From: Rebecca billardiae RCC1528
Taxonomy: Eukaryota; Haptophyta
Length of the DNA: 64,000 nt
Assembly: GCA_965240325.2 (NCBI GenBank)
Contig: OZ251244.1
Location: forward strand, 124,001-188,000
Reading direction: 5' to 3'
The stretch's first letter is position 1, and each line of letters opens with the position of its first letter. Under the pieces are notes generated by a model. It was given only the letters and a program-made list of their open reading frames with translations. It was not told the DNA's origin and ran no database searches. A program made the translations under genes and the position numbers. Positions 52,819-62,800 of the stretch are shown here, in pieces.

Positions 52819-54588
52819 ATGCATCCGAGCGCTGCTTCGGCGCTGCTCACCGAGGCGAGCGCTCGCGCGTCAAAGCTGGTTCATCCCGTCAAGCTCGACC
52901 TTGAGGCGCTGGAGACGCTCCTCACCGCGCTGCGCGCTCAGCCTCCGGACACCGAGGCGATGATCATGGCGCTCGTCCCGTTCTGCGCTGATTGGAAACA
53001 TGTAGACGCGCACGGGGATGCGATCGGCGAATCGCAGTCACTGCCGGCGCTGGTGCAGCTCCTCGCGCCCGAGCGCACCGCCGAGGTGCAGCTGGCTGCC
53101 ATGACGGCTCTCCTCGCTCTGTACCGCATTGGCTCCGTGTGCTTCGCGCTCGTGGGCGCTGGCCTCATCCGTCCGCTGGTGTCGCTGCTGGGCTCGGCTG
53201 AGGAGTGCGTGCAGGCCCGGGCAGCTTCTCTGATCGGCAGGGTTGCCATGTACTGCACTCAGGAGGATGAGGCCGTGATGATCGCTGCTGAGGGCGAAAG
53301 CGTGCAGCGGCTCATCCCGCTGCTGCGCTCTGCTGACGAGATGGCGCAATGCGATGCAGCGCATGGCATCGGCTCCTTTGCTGAGTCGGCCGCCCTGCGG
53401 AACGGCCGCGCTCTGGTCGAAGCCATCCCGCCGCTCGTGCAGCTGCTGGGGTCTGCCAACGCGCGCGTGCAGCATGGGGCAGCATGGGCCATATACAGGG
53501 TCGCTATCGAGACGACCGAGGCTACGACCTATCACGGGGAATTGATGGCGAATGGCTTCTGCGAGCGTGTGGTGCAGCTGCTGCTGGCCGCATGGGACGA
53601 GGGCTCCGACCAGGGTACGATGTCGATCACAGTGAACGATGCCGGTGCAACGCTGCAGGCCATCTTCAGCGATAACAATGATGCGCATCGAGAAGCCGTT
53701 GCGAGCACGCCTGGCCTTGTCGGCGCGCTGATGCGCATTACGCACGGCCCCAAGGAGGAGATGGCGGCACGCTTTGCGGACTTCTCCGCGCAGGAGTTGC
53801 TCGAGGCCCTGCTGCTCCACGCCACCGAGGACGTGCGCTACTGTGCGCTCGCCTCAGCAGCCGAGTCGCACGCGCAGCTCGCCCACAGCGAGGCCGGGCT
53901 GCGCGGTGCGCATGCGCGGCTGCATGCCAAGCTGTGCTCTCTGGCCGATGCGGTGGGCGAGCCCACGCGGCAGCACGACGTGGTGCTGCAGTGCGCGGAC
54001 GGCACCGAGCTGGGCGCGAGCCGGCTGCTGCTCGCGCGGCACTCCGAGTACTACGAGGCGCAGCTGGGCGGCGGGCTGGCGGAGGGCGGGCAGCGCGAGG
54101 TCCGGGCCGACCCGGCCTTCTCCTCAGCGGCGCACGAGGCGCTGCTGCGCCAGCTGCACTCGGCGGGGGAGGCGCCGCTGCCGGTGGAGCCGTCAGTGCT
54201 GCTCGAGCTGCTGCGGCTGACGAACAAGCTGCAGCCACCAATGCCGCCAGTGGCAGCAGCTGCGGGCTCGGAGGACGCGCCTGCGGTGCACGCCGAGGCC
54301 AACGTGCCGGCGGGCGTGGCGCGCCGGTGCGAGGACGCGCTGCTGGCTGCTCTGGACGTGGACAACTGCCTCGACCTGCTGCGGCACGCCAAGGCGGCGG
54401 GCGGGTGTGCTCGGCTGGTGGAGGGCGTGCGCGCGCTGGCGAGGGAGGAAGTCAAGGCGATCGTGAAGCAGGAGCGCTGGGCCGCTTTCAAGCGCGACGA
54501 CCCGGCGGAGGCGTGGGAGCTGATGGAGACGCTGGCCGTCGACTTGGCGGACGAGCGCGCGGCCAAGCGGCAGTGCTTGGCGGTGTGA
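52819..54588 (+). CDS. Armadillo-repeat plus BTB protein
   Basis: A 589-residue intronless protein from ATG 52819 (an in-frame GTG lies 15 bases upstream). Residues ~60-330 hold helical armadillo-type repeats (PALVQLLAPERTAEVQLAAMTALLAL, IRPLVSLLGSAEECVQARAASLI, IPPLVQLLGSANARVQHGAAWAI, read in pieces). A BTB domain follows at ~385-465 (HDVVLQCADGTELGASRLLLARHSEYYEA), then a helical C-terminal BACK-like region. Plant ARM-BTB proteins such as ARIA act in ubiquitin and transcription signalling; a cullin-3 adaptor role is inferred. Codon use is less GC-extreme than in neighbours, with more AT-ending codons, perhaps reflecting a different age or expression level. Confidence 0.85.
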   Translation: MHPSAASALLTEASARASKLVHPVKLDLEALETLLTALRAQPPDTEAMIMALVPFCADWKHVDAHGDAIGESQSLPALVQLLAPERTAEVQLAAMTALLALYRIGSVCFALVGAGLIRPLVSLLGSAEECVQARAASLIGRVAMYCTQEDEAVMIAAEGESVQRLIPLLRSADEMAQCDAAHGIGSFAESAALRNGRALVEAIPPLVQLLGSANARVQHGAAWAIYRVAIETTEATTYHGELMANGFCERVVQLLLAAWDEGSDQGTMSITVNDAGATLQAIFSDNNDAHREAVASTPGLVGALMRITHGPKEEMAARFADFSAQELLEALLLHATEDVRYCALASAAESHAQLAHSEAGLRGAHARLHAKLCSLADAVGEPTRQHDVVLQCADGTELGASRLLLARHSEYYEAQLGGGLAEGGQREVRADPAFSSAAHEALLRQLHSAGEAPLPVEPSVLLELLRLTNKLQPPMPPVAAAAGSEDAPAVHAEANVPAGVARRCEDALLAALDVDNCLDLLRHAKAAGGCARLVEGVRALAREEVKAIVKQERWAAFKRDDPAEAWELMETLAVDLADERAAKRQCLAV

Positions 54589-55123
54589 ACCGTGCGCTGA
54601 TGACAACTCCACCGCCACCAGTTCCGAGCGGGGCTTTCCCTCTCTGGAGCGAGGCGCTGGCGTCGTCGTGGCGCGCGCTGACGATCGATGACGACGATGA
54701 CGATGATATGATGATGATGATGACGATCGTAGCCGCCTGTATGATGATGTGCTGATATGATGACGACTAGAAACGCGTAGTCACGACGGCATGCATACCG
54801 GACTCGATTATATCAGATATATATATAATATATATATATATATATACTCTCTCTCTCTCTCTCTCTGCTCTCTCTCTCTCGATCTCTACAGCACGCATAT
54901 ATTATTATATTAGTCCACCGCCCTGGCATGCAGGCTGACGAGACGTCATCACTACTCAGACTCAGTCACTCGGCCCAGGCGCGGCCCAAGCTGAAGCTCC
55001 GTCGCTGTCACACTCACCGTCTGACTACCCGCGTCGCGCGCACACGGGTCGTCCGCCCGCTCGGACAGGCCGCCTCCCGTGCGCGCCGGCGGGGGCGCGG
55101 CGCGTCGCCCGTCCCCTTGCCCC
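54589..55123. other. Convergent intergenic region with microsatellites
   Basis: Between the 3' ends of the ARM-BTB (+) and GST-like (-) genes. Contains a GATGAC/ATG repeat block (54685-54770), a (TA)n tract (about 54817-54845) and a CT-rich tract (54846-54882). No gene. Confidence 0.7.
54685..54882. repeat. GAT/ATG, (TA)n and (CT)n microsatellites
   Basis: Successive simple-sequence tracts: GATGAC/ATGATG units at 54685-54770, alternating TA at 54817-54845, and CT repeats at 54846-54882. Confidence 0.85.
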
Positions 55124-55963
55124 CTACGCTGCCCGCGCCCCGTACGTGTCGACCAGGTAGTCGACGATGGCCTTGGACTCGGCCATCGCCGCGCCCGTGT
55201 TCGGGTCGAGCAGGTACGGGCACTGCGACGAGCCGCCGGTGAGCTCGCGCAGCTGCGCGCGGCGGGGCGAGCCCTTGCCCGCGCTGTACAGCACGTACGG
55301 CAGGTCGAGCTCGCACAGCGCCTCGCGCACCAGCCGGCAGAACTGGTTCGCCTCGTACGACCACAGCTGCAGCGGCTGGGCGGGCGGCGCCCGCGCCGAC
55401 GCGCCGCCCTCGCCACCGCCCGCGACCGCGGCGCCGCGGCCGAAGCGCAGGAGCGAGGGGAGCGCGGCGCCGAGCGCGGCGGCGCCGCCGTCGAGAAAGT
55501 CCTCGCTCGGCAGCCCCGCCCCCTCGCCGTACGCCTCGAGCAGATAGCGCACGATGTCTGCGCTCTCGTACAGCGCGGCGCCGCTCGCCTCGTCCACCAG
55601 GTAGGGGAACTGCGCCTTGCCGCCGCGCGCGACGACCTCGTCGCGGTGGCGGGAGCCGCGGCCGCACGGCTTGACGGTGAGCGCGAGGTCGAGGTATGTC
55701 ACCGCCTCGCGCACGCGGCGGCAGAACGGGCACGCCTCGAACTCGTACAGCGTGAGCGGCGCGAGCGCGGGCGCCGCCGCGCGCGCGGCCGCGGCGTCGC
55801 TCACCTGCGCGCCGTACTGCAGCCGCGTCATCGAAGCGAGGCCACTCGTGAGCACGTCGACCGGTGTCACCCGCGCCACCGCGGCGGCGGCGGCGGGCGC
55901 GCGCAGGGCGCCGATCAGCGCCACCGACGCGAGCGCGCGCATCAGCGGCGCGGGCGCGGGCAT
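55124..55963 (-). CDS. Tandem GST-N/glutaredoxin-fold protein, plastid-type
   Basis: A 279-residue intronless protein from ATG 55963. An N-terminal hydrophobic Ala-rich segment (8-29) looks like a signal or targeting peptide. Two thioredoxin-fold GST-N-like domains follow. Domain 1 (~70-145) has LYEFEACPFCRRVREA with a CPFC redox motif (78-81), QFPYLVD with a cis-Pro, and YESADIVRYLLEAYG. Domain 2 (~197-275) has LWSYEANQFCRLVREA, where the first Cys is lost, CPYLLDPNTG and ESKAIVDYLVDTYG. This tandem design is known in plant and cyanobacterial plastid-associated 'thioredoxin family/GST N-terminal' proteins. Likely a glutathione-dependent redox protein; only domain 1 keeps a CxxC. Confidence 0.85.
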   Translation of the reverse strand: MPAPAPLMRALASVALIGALRAPAAAAAVARVTPVDVLTSGLASMTRLQYGAQVSDAAAARAAAPALAPLTLYEFEACPFCRRVREAVTYLDLALTVKPCGRGSRHRDEVVARGGKAQFPYLVDEASGAALYESADIVRYLLEAYGEGAGLPSEDFLDGGAAALGAALPSLLRFGRGAAVAGGGEGGASARAPPAQPLQLWSYEANQFCRLVREALCELDLPYVLYSAGKGSPRRAQLRELTGGSSQCPYLLDPNTGAAMAESKAIVDYLVDTYGARAA

Positions 55964-57449
55964 GGCGTGATGGCGATTCCGGAGAAAAGAAAAGCCGGAC
56001 CTGACGGTGAGGACCTCCTCCTCACTCTGAACTCCTCGGAGCACGGCCGGAGGAGTGAGGACCGCCGCGGAACGCCCAAGTCTAGTGCACGACAGCACGA
56101 GCTGCTCGGCGCACGGCTGTCGCGTTCCGCTTCGGACACGCGCGCAGTGCGCGTGACACTGCGGTTCTGCATCGTGACGCGCTCCGAAAGTTCGTTCTTT
56201 GGAAGTTCGCCTCCCATTCCGCCTCGCCGCAGCCGCCTGAGACAGTCCGGTGACGGCCCGAGCACGCATGCATCAGCCTGCGGCATCGCCGCGCAAAGCG
56301 TCAAGCATGGCATTTGACTTGTGGTACACTAGAGCCGTGACGACAGCTTGCCCAGAAAGCCGTGCGCCCGCGTCGAATGCCATGGGCTGCCTCAACGGTC
56401 ACTAGCGCCCCGACCATTGCCTAGTGAGCACTGCGCCGCACCGATTCCCACCGTCGTCGGCCACTGAGTCTGAGTGAGTGCCTCACAACTGAGTACTGAG
56501 CAACCAGATTCAGATTGCAGCGGATCTGATGGACATTAGACAAGGTACTCGGCAGCACACGGTCGCGGTCGCGCCAGGTGGAGCCTTATCACACACAGCG
56601 CACATAATTCGCGCCTGTGTTGCCAGACACGCCGCCCGGATGGCGGGCAGGTGCGCGCACTGCGATTCACTTGATTCAGCCCGCGGAGGCCGCTAGTGGA
56701 CTGACGCTTTGTGCCGCGATGCGTGCACACACGCATGCTAGATTGCTCGGCTTGCGGGCGCAGCGGAGTGCGGCACCAGGGGCGATGAGCGACACGCGAC
56801 AAGCATCGTGATGCATATCCGCCTGCACCCATCAGGCGTGGACCGCAGCCGAAGCATTATTATTGCGATGACGCGAGTAGCGATGAATCGGTGCAGCAGG
56901 CGCGACGCTCATCAGTCATCAGTGCCAAACGCCGTGAAGAAGCGCGCGGGCAAACATCAGGCGCATCGGATTACAATTAGGAGATCGTCATATTCATCAA
57001 CGGCTAGCGAGCGGGCTCGTCCTGCCCAGTCGGGATGTAGCGTTCAAGCGGCGATGGCTGCTTGATTGCCTTGATGCCATCAATCCGGACTATGTGGCGG
57101 TAAAAATGTAATCTGAAGATGAGCGCGCGGAAAGATCCCGACTCATAAACTGAGCGGCATTTCCGCCGCGTGCGCGCGTGCGGAAGAACTCGAGTCATCA
57201 CCCCACACGATAATGAATAGTGTTTCTCTACTCCTGTCTTGTATTTGCAAGAGCAGGTAACATTTACAGGTACAACGACAAGGCCCTTGACAAGGCACTT
57301 GGACGGCGGGAGGCACGGCCACCCGCCCGCGCGCGCGCGAGCCCGCGTTTCGGGCGAGGCAGTTGGCTGGGGCCCTCCGACCCGCAAGCAGCTGGCGTCG
57401 CGTCCGAGCATCTCCACGGTCGACGCGCGCGCTCGGCGACGAAGCGCCG
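55964..57449. other. Divergent intergenic region
   Basis: Promoters of the GST-like (-) and cyclin (+) genes must lie at its two ends. The middle is lower in GC and shows only short open frames. No repeat family member recognised. Confidence 0.45.
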
Positions 57450-59495
57450 ATGGCGGCCCGACTCATCCCGACGGCGCAGCCGATGTCGCGCAAGTGGTCG
57501 CGCTCCTCCCTCCTCGCGCTGAGCACGCAGTCCTCCGCCCTCCTCGTCTGCGGCGGCGCCTCCGCCGAGGAGGCGGCACTCGCCGAGGCGAAGCTGCACA
57601 CCGCCGGCTTTGCGCGCGTCGACGTCGCGCGCTCCTTCCTGTGCGCGCTCGAGGCGGTGGACGCGGACGTGCGCGACGCGGGCTGCGTGGCATACACGCG
57701 CATCTTCTGCGACGTCGGCGCGTGGGAGGCCAACGCCGTCACGTTCGTGCGCATGCTCCTCTCGAGCGGCTGGCCCGTGTCCGTGGTCGTCCTCGCCAGC
57801 GCGCCCGCGCGCGGCTCGAGCGCCGAGGCGGCGTGCGCGCTGCTCAGCTCGGCGTGCGGCGTGGACGGCGTCCTTCGGCGCGGCGCGACCGCGCTCGAGC
57901 TCGCCGACTACGCGAGCGGCTTCGAGGAGGCCGCCGACCGCTCGCTGAGCGTGCAGGCACTGCTTGGGCCGATGCCGCGCCGCCCGTCCGACAGCGAGCT
58001 GGCGCCGCCGGCGCAGGACGCGCCGCGCGGCGTGGAGCCGGGCGCGCCGCGCGCGCTGCCCTCGCGCGCGCGCGCGTACTGGGACGTCGTGCCCGGCGAG
58101 CAGATCGAGACGCACATCGTGGTGATGGGCTGCGCGCTGCTGCTCGAACAGCTGCTCGCGGGCAGCGGCGGCGGCGGCGGCGGCGGCGCGGCGGCGGCGG
58201 CGGCGGAGGCCGAGGCGCGCGCGGCAAAGGCTGCCGGGCCCGTGGGCGGCGCCGGCGTGGAGGGCGCAGGCGGCCGTGGTGACCGAGCGTCGCCGCTCGG
58301 CCTGCCCGACGTCGGCGCCGTGCACTCCGCGCTCGAGTACCAGAACGAGTACGGCGGCGCGTGCGCGTCCAAGCCGGCCGAGTGCGCGTGCGCGCCGACG
58401 CGCATCCACAGCGGCGGAGGCGGCGGCGGCGGCAGTGGCGGCGGCTGCTGCTGCTGCCCGTGCGCCGCTGCGCTGCCCACGCCGCCGCGCGCCGACAGCC
58501 CGCGCGGCTCGCCGCTGCTGCTCTCCGACACGAGCGACGACGACGAGGGCGATGGCGGCGCCGCCGACGGCGCGTTCGGCAGCAGCGACAGCGGCAGCAG
58601 CGGGTGCGCATCGCCGCGCTCGGCCACGCGCGGACGCGGAGGCGGCGGCGCGCGCGCGGCGCCCGCAGAAGCGGAGGCGGAGGCGGAGGCGGAGGCGGAG
58701 GCGCCGCCGAGCGCGCAGGACGCGTACCGCTTCCTGATGGTGCTCAAGCTCACGCTGGAGCTCGACGACCGCCTGCTCGTCGTCGCCGCCGTCTACCTGC
58801 AGCGGCTGTGCGCGACGCTCGGCGCGCGCGCGCTGCGCGGCCGCTGGCACGAGCGCGTGCTCGGCGCGGCGGTCGTCGGGCTCAAGGCGCACTCGGACAC
58901 GCCGCCCACGCTGGGCGAGCTGGGCTCGCGGCTGGCGATGTGGAGCTGCGACGCGCGCCAGCTGCGCCAGCTCGAGGCGGCCGTGCTGCGCGGGCTGCAG
59001 TGGCGCACGCTCGTGCGCGCCTCTCAGTACGAAGGCACGCGCATGCAGCTGCGCGCGCTGCACGACACGCGCTGCCCGCTCGCGCACGGCGGCGCGGCGC
59101 ACGAGCAGACGCGGGCGCCGGGGGGCGAGCGGGGCGCCGCCGCCGCCGACGGCGACGGCGACGAGGCGTGCCGCGAGACCTCGCCGCCGCACCGCTACGA
59201 CGGCTTCGCCTCGCCCTCGCCGCCCTCGCGCCGGCTGCGCGAGCGTCGCCCGTCCGCTTGCTCGCCTAACGCGCTCGTGCGCCGCTCGCCCGCCGCCTCG
59301 GCGCGGCCCTCGCCCTCGTCCAGCGGCGGCTTCCGCAGCCGGCGCGCGGCGGCGCAGGGCGGCGCGAGCTCGACGGCCGGGGCGACGGGCGGTGCCGGCG
59401 CGCTCCCGCTCGGGGCGCTGTCCGCGCCGCTGCACCTGCGCCCGCCGCCGGGCACGGCGCCGACCATCACTGTCAGCGCGTGGCGCGAGTGCTGA
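57450..59495 (+). CDS. Cyclin with receiver-like N-terminal domain
   Basis: A 681-residue intronless protein from ATG 57450. Residues ~24-150 look like a CheY-type receiver: LLVCGG strand, IFCDVG with an Asp at the phosphoacceptor strand end, VSVVVLAS strand, and a VDGVLRRGATALEL ending with Arg where receivers have Lys; so probably degenerate. After Gly/Ala-rich and Cys-rich linkers (a GGGCCCCPC run ~330-345, Glu-Ala repeats ~405-418), a cyclin box lies at ~421-535: YRFLMVLKLTLELDDRLLVVAAVYLQRL, WHERVLGAAVVGLKAHSD, TLGELGSRLA and LEAAVLRGLQWRT (in pieces). The tail is Ser/Arg-rich. It should bind a cyclin-dependent kinase; no destruction box was identified. Receiver assignment is by pattern only. 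Confidence 0.75.
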   Translation: MAARLIPTAQPMSRKWSRSSLLALSTQSSALLVCGGASAEEAALAEAKLHTAGFARVDVARSFLCALEAVDADVRDAGCVAYTRIFCDVGAWEANAVTFVRMLLSSGWPVSVVVLASAPARGSSAEAACALLSSACGVDGVLRRGATALELADYASGFEEAADRSLSVQALLGPMPRRPSDSELAPPAQDAPRGVEPGAPRALPSRARAYWDVVPGEQIETHIVVMGCALLLEQLLAGSGGGGGGGAAAAAAEAEARAAKAAGPVGGAGVEGAGGRGDRASPLGLPDVGAVHSALEYQNEYGGACASKPAECACAPTRIHSGGGGGGGSGGGCCCCPCAAALPTPPRADSPRGSPLLLSDTSDDDEGDGGAADGAFGSSDSGSSGCASPRSATRGRGGGGARAAPAEAEAEAEAEAEAPPSAQDAYRFLMVLKLTLELDDRLLVVAAVYLQRLCATLGARALRGRWHERVLGAAVVGLKAHSDTPPTLGELGSRLAMWSCDARQLRQLEAAVLRGLQWRTLVRASQYEGTRMQLRALHDTRCPLAHGGAAHEQTRAPGGERGAAAADGDGDEACRETSPPHRYDGFASPSPPSRRLRERRPSACSPNALVRRSPAASARPSPSSSGGFRSRRAAAQGGASSTAGATGGAGALPLGALSAPLHLRPPPGTAPTITVSAWREC

Positions 59496-59890
59496 CATGA
59501 CCTGCTGACGATGTGTGATGAGCGACGAGCAGCGCTGCCGCGGCCGGGCCGGCGGGTGCGACCGACGACGTCGACCGAAGACGACAGCTGTATGATGTCG
59601 TATAGTACAATATATAGGTCCGCCGGCGCATATATCTGGCGGTAGCAGCAGCCGCCGCCGCATGCATTACTTGACTGTCGCGCGTAACTATAATGCTGTC
59701 GCCATATCTGCATATCAGCCTCAGGCTCAGCTATACGCCTACGGCAGTGTGAGTGAGTTCAGTGATATATATATATGAGTATATATAATCCGCGCGGACG
59801 AAGCCGCGCCGGATCGAACGATGCGCGCATCAGTAGCCGCTATACTTATTATATATATATCATCATCAACGGCAGAGCTACTCGCATCAG
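59496..59890. other. Convergent intergenic region
   Basis: 395 bp between the stop codons of the cyclin (+) and kinesin (-) genes. Contains two short (TA) runs (59764-59786 and 59848-59860). Must hold both 3' UTRs. No gene. Confidence 0.6.
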
Positions 59891-62800
59891 CTACTGCAAT
59901 GCGCTCAGGCCGACGACCGTCACCGTCGCCGCACGCGCGAGGGCGAGCGCATCGCGCGTGTGCAGCACGGACGCGTGGCTCGCCGAGCGCAGGGGCACGC
60001 GGCCCACGCTCGCGGGCTCCGGCCGCGCGCCGTGCGCGTCCGACGCGGTCGCGTGCCATGTCGCACGCCGCTGCGACGGCAGCGGCAGGGCAACGCTATC
60101 GCTCGCGCGCCGCGGCCGGCGGCGCGGGGGAGGCTCCGCGCCGCTGGTCGCTGCCTCTGCTGAGTCCGGCGAAGCAGGGCTTGCCACCGCCGCCGCGCCT
60201 GCCGCACGGACGAGCGGCGCGTGCGCAAGCGCCCCGCCGCTGCGCCGCGCCCGCCGCCGCTCGGGCGAGCACGGGGCCGAGTTGGTGCGCGGCGCGGCGC
60301 TTGTCGGCGGCGTCGCGCTCGTCGGGCGGCGCGGCGCGGGCGGCGTCGCGCCGAGCGCGCGCGCCGAGCGCGCGGACGCGCCGCCGCCGCGCGCGCGCGC
60401 GCCCTTGCCCGCGCCGCCGCGCATCAGCTGCGTCAGGTTGGCCGACAGCGCTCGGAAGCCGCTCACGAAGCCGCCGCCGCCGCCCGAACTCGGCCGCGCC
60501 GCGCTCGCGCCGAGCGCGCCCGGCACCGGTAGCGCTGGAAGCGACTGCCGGGTGCGCGCGGCGCGCGCGCACTCGGCGCCGCCGCCGCCCGCCGTGCCGC
60601 CGCCGCCGCTGCCCGCCATCGGCGCGGCCGCAGAGGGCGGCACGGGCGGCGCGGAGGCGCGGCGCGTCTCGGTGGGCGGCGCCACCATCGAATCATGCGC
60701 CGCCTCCGCCGCCTCCTCCGCCTCATCGCGCTGCTGCTGCTGCTGCGGCTGCTGCTGCTGCGGCTGCTGCTGCTGCGATGGTGGCGGCAGCGGCAGTGGC
60801 GGCTGCGCTGCCGAGCGCTGATTCGGCGAGGGCGGCGCGGCGTCGGCCGCGGGCGCCACGGCCGGCGCGACGGCTGCTGGTGCGCGCACGTCCGGAGGCG
60901 GCGCGGCCGCGGGTGCCACCACCGCGGCCGCGGCTGCGGGTGGGGCAACGACGGCTACTGCGCCTGCGGCAGCCGCCGGCGCCGCCGCGGCTGCCGCGCC
61001 GCCGCCCGCCGATGCCGCGCCTTCGGCCGCGGCCGCGCGCTCTGCGCCTGGCGCCGCGCCGCGAGGCGTGGCGGGCGCCGGGGCGGCGGCGGCGGCGGTG
61101 GCGGCGGGAGCCCCAGGGCTTGCGCGTGCGGGCGCGGCGGCGCTGGCGGGTGCGGGCCATGCGCATGCGCCAGGGCTCGCGGGCGGAGGCGGCCACGCGC
61201 TCAGCGGCGCGCGCGGCTCGGCGTGTGCGCCGAAGCCGTTTGCGGCGGCGGCACTCGGCGCCGCGCTGCGCGCGGGCGTGGGCGCGGGCGTGTGCAGCGG
61301 CGTGGGCGGCGCGAGCGGCGGCGGCGCCACGCCCGCCGCCGCCTCCGCCGCCGCGGCGACCGCCGCCACGCGCAGCGCGTCAGGCGGCCGCAGCTGCGCC
61401 AGCGCGCCGTGCGCCTCCGCAGACACCGGCACGCCCGCCTCCCGAAGCTGCGGCGGACGCGCGAGCGCGGCGGACGCGCGGGCGCGGGCGCGGGTGTTGG
61501 CGCGCGCGCGTCAGCGGCCGGCTGCACGCGCGGCAGACGCGGGCGGCGCGCGCCTCGGCGCGCCGCCGCGTGGCTGCGCGCGGCGGCGCGCGCGGCGCCC
61601 GCCCCCGCGCCCGGGGTTGGCGCACCCACGCACCCACGCACCCACGCACCCACGCACCCACGCACACACGCACACACGCACACACGCACACACGCACACA
61701 CGCACACACGCACACACGCACACACGCACACACGCACACACGCACACACGCACACACGCACACACGCACACACGCACACACGCACACACGCACACACGCA
61801 CACACGCACACACGCACACACGCACACACGCACACACGCACACACGCACACACGCACACACGCACACACGCACACACGCACACACGCACACACGCACACA
61901 CGCACACACGCACACACGCACACACGCACACACGCACACACGCACACACGCACACACGCACACACGCACACGCGCGCTCCGCCTCCGCCTCCGCCTGCGC
62001 TGTGCTGCGCTGTGCTGTGCTGCGCTGTGCTGTGCTGGGCTGGGCTCACCTGTCCGAGCAGCAGGTCGATGGCGCCGTCCCGGAGTCCGAGCTGCTCCAG
62101 CGCCAGCCCCTGCAGCCCCTCGCGCATGCGCAGCTGCAGCTCGAGCTGCATCACCTCGAGCTCCATCAGCTGCGCGCACGACAGCAGCCGCAGGAACGGG
62201 CGCAGCGCGACGGACCCGCCGCCGCCGCCGGCGGCGGCGGCGGCGGACGGCTGCGGCGGCGCGGCTGGTTGCGCGGCGGCGGCGGCGCGGGGCGACGGCG
62301 CGCTCGGCGAGGCGCGCAGGCGCGCGCACGCCGAGAGCACAGGCGACGGCTCGGCGGCGGAGGGCGGGCTCGGCGGCGCGGGCTCGGCGGCGGACGCGGC
62401 AGGCTGGCTCAGCCGCCGCTGCCGCGCGCCGCCGCGCGAGCCCGGCGCTCGCTCGCGCGCGCCCGCCGCCGCGTGCAGCTGTGTGTACAGCGCCGCTGCC
62501 CCGGCCTCGTTCGCCTGCAGGCCACACGCGAGGCGCTGTGGGCGCGCGAGCGCGCGCGCGAGCGCGGCGCGCGGAGGGGCGCGGGGGGCGGCGGGCGCGC
62601 GCGGGCGGGCGCGCGTGGACGTCGGCACACGGCGCGCGCAGCGCAGCGGCGGTGGGCGCGCGCGCGGCGCGGCGCGGCGCGGCGCGCGCGGCACCTGACG
62701 CGTGGCCTCGTTGATGGCCTCCGCACGGCTGCGTCTCGCCGCCTCCGCCTCGAGCGCCGCCAGCGCGTCCGCCGCCGCCGCCGCCGCCATCACCGCCGCC

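Noticed and set aside
61621-61972. CRISPR array
   Set aside because: Repeats are contiguous octamers without spacers, inside a eukaryotic intron.
61201-62698. Long open frames through the ACACACGC array in several frames
   Set aside because: An 8-base repeat without stops is open in every frame; predicted peptides are simple repeats, and the segment fits as an intron between phased kinesin exons.
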